Positions 9,001 to 15,000 of a stretch of 17,223 nt of DNA are shown here, piece by piece. The notes below the pieces were generated by a model. The model ran no database searches, was not told the origin of the DNA, and was given only the letters and a program-made list of their open reading frames with translations. Made by a program: the position numbers and the translations under genes. This stretch comes from Desulfobacterales bacterium (lineage in GTDB: Bacteria; Desulfobacterota; Desulfobacteria; Desulfobacterales; 4be13), in assembly GCA_029934695.1 (NCBI GenBank), contig JAOZLU010000046.1:5003-22225 (forward strand), written 5' to 3'. Within the stretch, counting starts at the first letter, position 1; every line of letters begins with the position of its first letter.

Positions 9001-12000
9001 CAATTCCGCCGGTTTCCCCTGTGATCATGACGAACTCCGGCGATGATTATTCAGTCAGCAGCTATAAGGTGACTTTAGGAGGAACCTGTGCAGAAGATAC
9101 TGCAGTGATTTATATGAACGGTTCAGAAAAAGGTGTCGCTTATACAGCAGGGAAAACATCATGGACCTATAGCGGCGTACTGATATCAGGCACAAACCCC
9201 TTTAATGTGACTGCCAAAGACGCGGTCGGCAATGAGAGTGCTGAAGATTCACTTCACATCGCTTATGATCCGCCGCCCGACGGCGTACCTCCTGATTCAA
9301 AAATAAATGATCTGACATACAGAGACGGTGTCCTGTATATGACATGGGATGTCTGGGACGACACATCTGGACCTTACCAGACCGAGCTTTGGTATAAAAA
9401 AGATGCCGATGGCGTTTGGACCCGTGCTGACGTTCCTTCCCAACCGGGCATTGACGGCATTTTTGTTTATACGCCTGAAAAAGACGGGGACTATTATTTT
9501 GCCACCCAGTCCACAGATAACGTCGGCAACGCGGAAGCCCAGCCGAAAGGTGACGGAGACGTTCACACGACGTATGACACGACTCCGCCGGATACTCCTG
9601 TCATCACGACAGAGGCAGGCAATGTTTATACAGGCAATACCATCACACTGGAGGGAACCTGTGCAGAAGATGCCGAGACGATATATGTGAACGGTTCTGA
9701 GACGGGCGTGACTTATGCCGCGGGTGAAACATCATGGTACTATGGCGGCGATTTGGTGACTGGCGAAAATCTGTTCAGTGTGACTGCCAAAGACGCGGCC
9801 GGCAATGAAAGTGCCGAAGCCACGATTCGTGTCACCTACGAACCGCTGCCTGACGACATGACACCGCCGAGTTCAAGCATCACAAACGCTCCGGCATACA
9901 GGAACAGCACTTTGTCTCTCAGGTGGGAAGCCTCGGATGACAAATCCGGCGTGGCATCCACAGAACTCTGGTATAAGAAGGGTTTTTACGATGCCTGGAA
10001 GACCACCGGCCTCTCGCAAAAGGGTGGGGCCGGCACTTATGCTTACACGCCTGAAAGGGGAGACGGTACCTATTATTTTGCCACCCGTTCCACTGATAAT
10101 GCAGGGAATGCAGAAGTCCAACTTGCACCTGAAGGGGATGCCAGCACGGTCTATGATACAATGCCGCCAGCCTCTCCTGTTATCAGCGGAAGTTATTCAA
10201 TCGTCAATTCCTCAGTAACATTAAAGGGAACCTGCACATCAGATGTCGGGGCTGTTTATGTCAACGGCTTTGCCAAGGGGGTTTCTTATACCGCAGGCAG
10301 TGTTTCCTGGACTTATGCCGGGGTATTGCAGCCATACATCAAGCAGACCTTTAATGTGACAGCCCAAGACTTGGCCGGTAATATGAGCGTCGCAGATTCA
10401 ATTTCTATTTTCCCTGAGCTGCGGGATGAAACTGCCCCGATATCGGGCGTGACAACTGCCCCGGCTTATGGGAACGGCACTTTATCTGTTGCATGGAATG
10501 CCTCGGATGACAAATCCGGTGTGGCCTCCACAGAACTCTGGTATAAAAAGGGTTCTGACGGCTCATGGGCCAATAGCGGACTTGAGGCTCAGGCAGGCAA
10601 CAGCGGTACGTTCACATATATTCCTGCGGAGGGTGATGATACCTATTATTTTGCCACCTGTTCCGCAGACAAAGCAGGCAACAGAGAATCCAAACCCGCA
10701 GGCGACGGAGATGCCAGCACGTTCTATGATACAACGCCGCCACCTCCCCCTGTCATAATAACGAACGGGGGCGAGGATTTCTCAAACAATATTTCTTTCA
10801 CAGAACTGACCGGAACCTTACGAAGCGATGTCACTGAGATTTATGTCAATGGTTCCTCGGATGGCGTAACCCTCATACCAAACAGAATCCGCTGGGTTTA
10901 CAGTGCTGTATTGGGAGACGGGGAGAACCTGTTCAGGGTGACTGCCCAGGACGCGGCCGGCAATATGAGTACCGAAGCATCAATTAATATCCGCTATGGC
11001 GGACCTGCCAATGCGGGAATTACGCTTGAGTGGGACCCGGTTACCGCGTCGGATTTTGATCATTATGTGCTTTACTGGGGCGAGGCATCAAGGCATTATA
11101 CCTTTGACAGCACCCGCAACATGAATGATATCACTGAAATCAGCCCCACATCTTATACTGTCAAAAATCTCACAAAGGATCATATCTATTATTTTGCGGT
11201 CAAGGCTGTTTACAGTAACGGCGAAGAGAGTGAGTTTTCAAATGAAGCTGCCATCCCTGCAATCATTTCTCCGTCGTCCGGTTTCCATTTTGAAGAGACC
11301 AGCGCGGCTTATACGATTTCAGGAACCGCAGCGGAATTGGCCAGCGTGGGGATATTCGCAAACGGTGCTTTGGTTGGCGTTGCAACATCAACAGCAGCCG
11401 ACGAGGGTGCGACCTGGTCAGAGGAGATCGCTTTCACGTCTGTCAGCGAGGGCTTGGCAACCCTGACAGCCCGATCAACCGGAGCCATGTCAGCGGCTGT
11501 TGACGGCAGTTTGGGCGGTGTTTTTTATGATCGGATAAAACCGGAATCAGCCGCAATCGCGCCGGCGTATGGGAACGGAGAATTGTCTGTCGTCTGGACC
11601 GCCTCGGATGATGACTCCGGCGTGGCACTGACCGAACTGTGGTATAAAAAAGAGTTTGATGGTGCATGGCAGGATACCGGACTTTTCCACCAGAAAGGCA
11701 ACGGAGGTGTTTATATTTATCAGCCTGAGGAGGGAGACGGAACCTATTATTTCGCCACCCGTTCCATTGATAATGCCGGCAATGAAGAAGATTATCCCGG
11801 TGGAAACGGAGATGCCAGGACGATCTATGATACAGAACCGCCGGCTCCGCCTTCGGACACTGATTATACAAGTGACGAGTCCTCTGTGGTATTAAGCGGA
11901 AATTGTCCTGAAGATACTGCTGCCGTTTATGTCAACGGTTCTGCCGAGGGCGTGACATATATCCCCGGCCAAACGACCTGGACTTACACAGGCGCATTGC

Positions 12001-15000
12001 ACCCGGGTGAAAACACTTTTGAGATAACAGCCGCAGACACAGCCGGCAACATAAGTTCCGGAACAACAATGCAGGTTTATTATGAATCTGATACTTCTCC
12101 GCCGACTTCGACGGCAACCGCGCCTGAGTATGGAAACGGAGAACTGTCTGTTGAATGGACCTCCTCGGATGACGATTCCGGCGTGGCCCTGACCCGCCTC
12201 TGGTACAAAAAAGATGCGGACGGCGTATGGACTGACACCGGCATTGACGGACAGAACGGAGACAGCGGAACATTTATTTACACGCCTGAAGAGGGAGACG
12301 GAACCTACTACTTCTCGGGCCGCTCCACAGATGTTGCAGGCAACGAGGAACCTGAACCCGAAGGCGACGGAGATACGTTCACGGTCTATGACACTATTCC
12401 TCCGGATGTGCCTGTTGTGACGACAAATCAGGGAGAAAATTACTCAACATCCAATTCTTTGCTCACCTTGGAGGGGACTTGTCCAGAAGATGCGATTGCC
12501 ATTTATGTCAACGGCTCCGCGGAGGGCGTGACATACAACTCCGGGGAAACTGGTTGGACATACACAGGCGCATTACAGTCTGGGGAAACCGCGTTTGAAA
12601 TCACCGCGGCAGATGCGGCCGGCAACAGGAGCAGCAAAGCCTCAATCCGCGTTTATTATGAATTGGATATAACGCCGCCGACTTCGACAGCCACGGCTCC
12701 GGACTATGGAAACGGAGAACTGTCTGTTGAATGGACAGCCTCGGATAACGCTTCCAGTGTGGCAATGACCCGCCTCTGGTATAAAAAGGAGACAGATGGA
12801 TCTTATGCTGATACCGGCCTTGAGGCTCAAACCGGCGACAGCGGCGTATTTGTCTATACGCCTGAAGATGGAGACGGAACCTATTATTTTGCTGTCCGTT
12901 CCGCAGATTATGCAGGCAACATGGAAGCCAAACCTGAAGGCGACGGAGATACGTTCACGGTCTATGACACGATCCCTCCGGACGCGCCTGTTGTCACGAC
13001 AAATTCGGGAGAGGATGATTCAACATACAATGCAGCTCTGACTTTGGAGGGAACCTGTTCGGAAGATGCGGTTGCAGTTTATGTCAACGGCTCCGCGGAG
13101 GGCGTGACATACAACTCCGGGGAAACTGGCTGGACATACACAGGCGCATTACAGCCTGGGGAAACCGCGTTTGAAATCACCGCGGCAGATGCGGCCGGCA
13201 ATATGAGTTCCAAAACGTCAATCCGTATATCTTATGAACCTGATATCGCACCTCCGAGTTCAAGCGCAACCGCCCCGGATTATGGAAACGGAGAACTGTC
13301 TGTCGAATGGATTGCCTCGGATGACAAATCCGGCGTGGCCCTGACCCGGCTCTGGTTCAAGAAAGAAGCTGACGACGGCTTATGGGCTGATACCGGACTC
13401 GAAGCACAGGCCGGCGACAGCGGCGTATTTGTCTATATGCCTGGAGAGGGAGAGGGAACTTATCATTTTGCCGTCCGTTCCGCAGATCATGCAGGCAATA
13501 TGGAGGCCGAACCTACAGGTGACGGAGATACCCGCACAATCTATGACACTGTACCTCCGAAATCACTGGCCGCGCCGCCAAGCTATGGAAACGGCATTCT
13601 TTCCATTATATGGGAAGCGTCGGATCCTGAATCCGGTGTGGCCTCGACTGAACTCTGGTATAAGAAAGAGGCTGACGGAATATGGGAGAATACCGGCCTT
13701 TCTCCGCAAACTGGTGATTTCGGCGCGTTTTCTTATACGCCTGACTACGGAGACGGCATCTATTATTTTGCCTCCCGATCTGTGGACACCGCGGGGAATG
13801 CGGAACCTGAACCCACAGGCGACGGGCATGACCACACGTTCTATGATACAACGCCGCCGGATTCAGCTGCCTCTGCGCCGGCTTACGGATCACTCGAATT
13901 CCCTGTTGAATGGACCGCGTCGGATGCGGTATCTGGTGTGGCCTCGGTAAAACTCTGGTACAAAAAAGGGGATGCCGGTGTCTGGACAGATACAGAAATG
14001 CTGCCCCAGACCGGTACTTCCGGAACATTCATGTATGTTCCGGACCAGGACGACACCTATTATTTTGCCACGCGTTCAGCAGATAATGCCGGCAATGAAG
14101 AGGCCGAACCCGCAGGCTACGGAGATGTCCGCACGATTTATGACACAGTGCCGCTGAATCCTCCTGTTATAACGACACACTCAGGCAGGGATTATGCCAC
14201 CGCGGAGGTTTCTGCCTCACTGACCGGAACCTGCGAAGAGGATGCTGTGGCGATTTATGTGAACGGGTCTGTATCCGGCGTGACTTTCGATGCCGATGAC
14301 GCTTCCTGGGCTTATACCGGGACGTTGCAGGCAGGTGAGAATTTTTTTGAGATAACTGCTCAGGACGCGGCCGATAATATGAGCGAGCCTGCTTTGATCA
14401 TGGTCACGCTCACTTTTGATGCGCCGGCCGGAGGCTACATCGCAGACAATATTATCCCCGCGGAACAGATTATCCAATCTGAGGACGGAGATGGTATTAT
14501 CACTATCTATTTTAAAATAAAAGATCCCGCGGGCAGCCTGTGTACTCTGCATACGTTCCAATACAGCACAGACGGCGGCGTGTCCTGGGATTCACCTTCT
14601 GACGGCGACAGTTCCGGTGCCCTGAGCAGCGGCTGGCAGGATAACGGTGCTGTTTATTACAGCAGCGCGGCCAGCTTTGACATTGCCCAGGAATATGCTT
14701 TCTTCTTCAGCACCAGACACGGAGATATCGCGGGACTTGATGAAACAGAGCAGGATGATGTTCGAGTTCGCTTTACAGTGAATAATGGCAATTTCGACAG
14801 TCTCTCTCCTGTGACTTCGGAGAACTTCCTTGCGGATAATCTTTCCCCGGGCATGGAAATCTCATATCAACGCCCCGATCCGTATAAAGAAGGGGACGGC
14901 ATTGAACTGACGGCTGTTTTCAGCGATGCAAATGCCATGGCGGGCAATCCCCAGATAAGCATTGACTACGCTGACACTGGAACCGATGTCACTGCCGAAA

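Noticed and set aside
11443..11871. 142-codon minus-strand open frame, and similar long antisense frames (14862-15287, 13606-14028)
   Set aside because: These are shadows in the repeat gene. Composition mirrors the antisense of Asp/Gly/Thr-rich modules, and none has a convincing start site.
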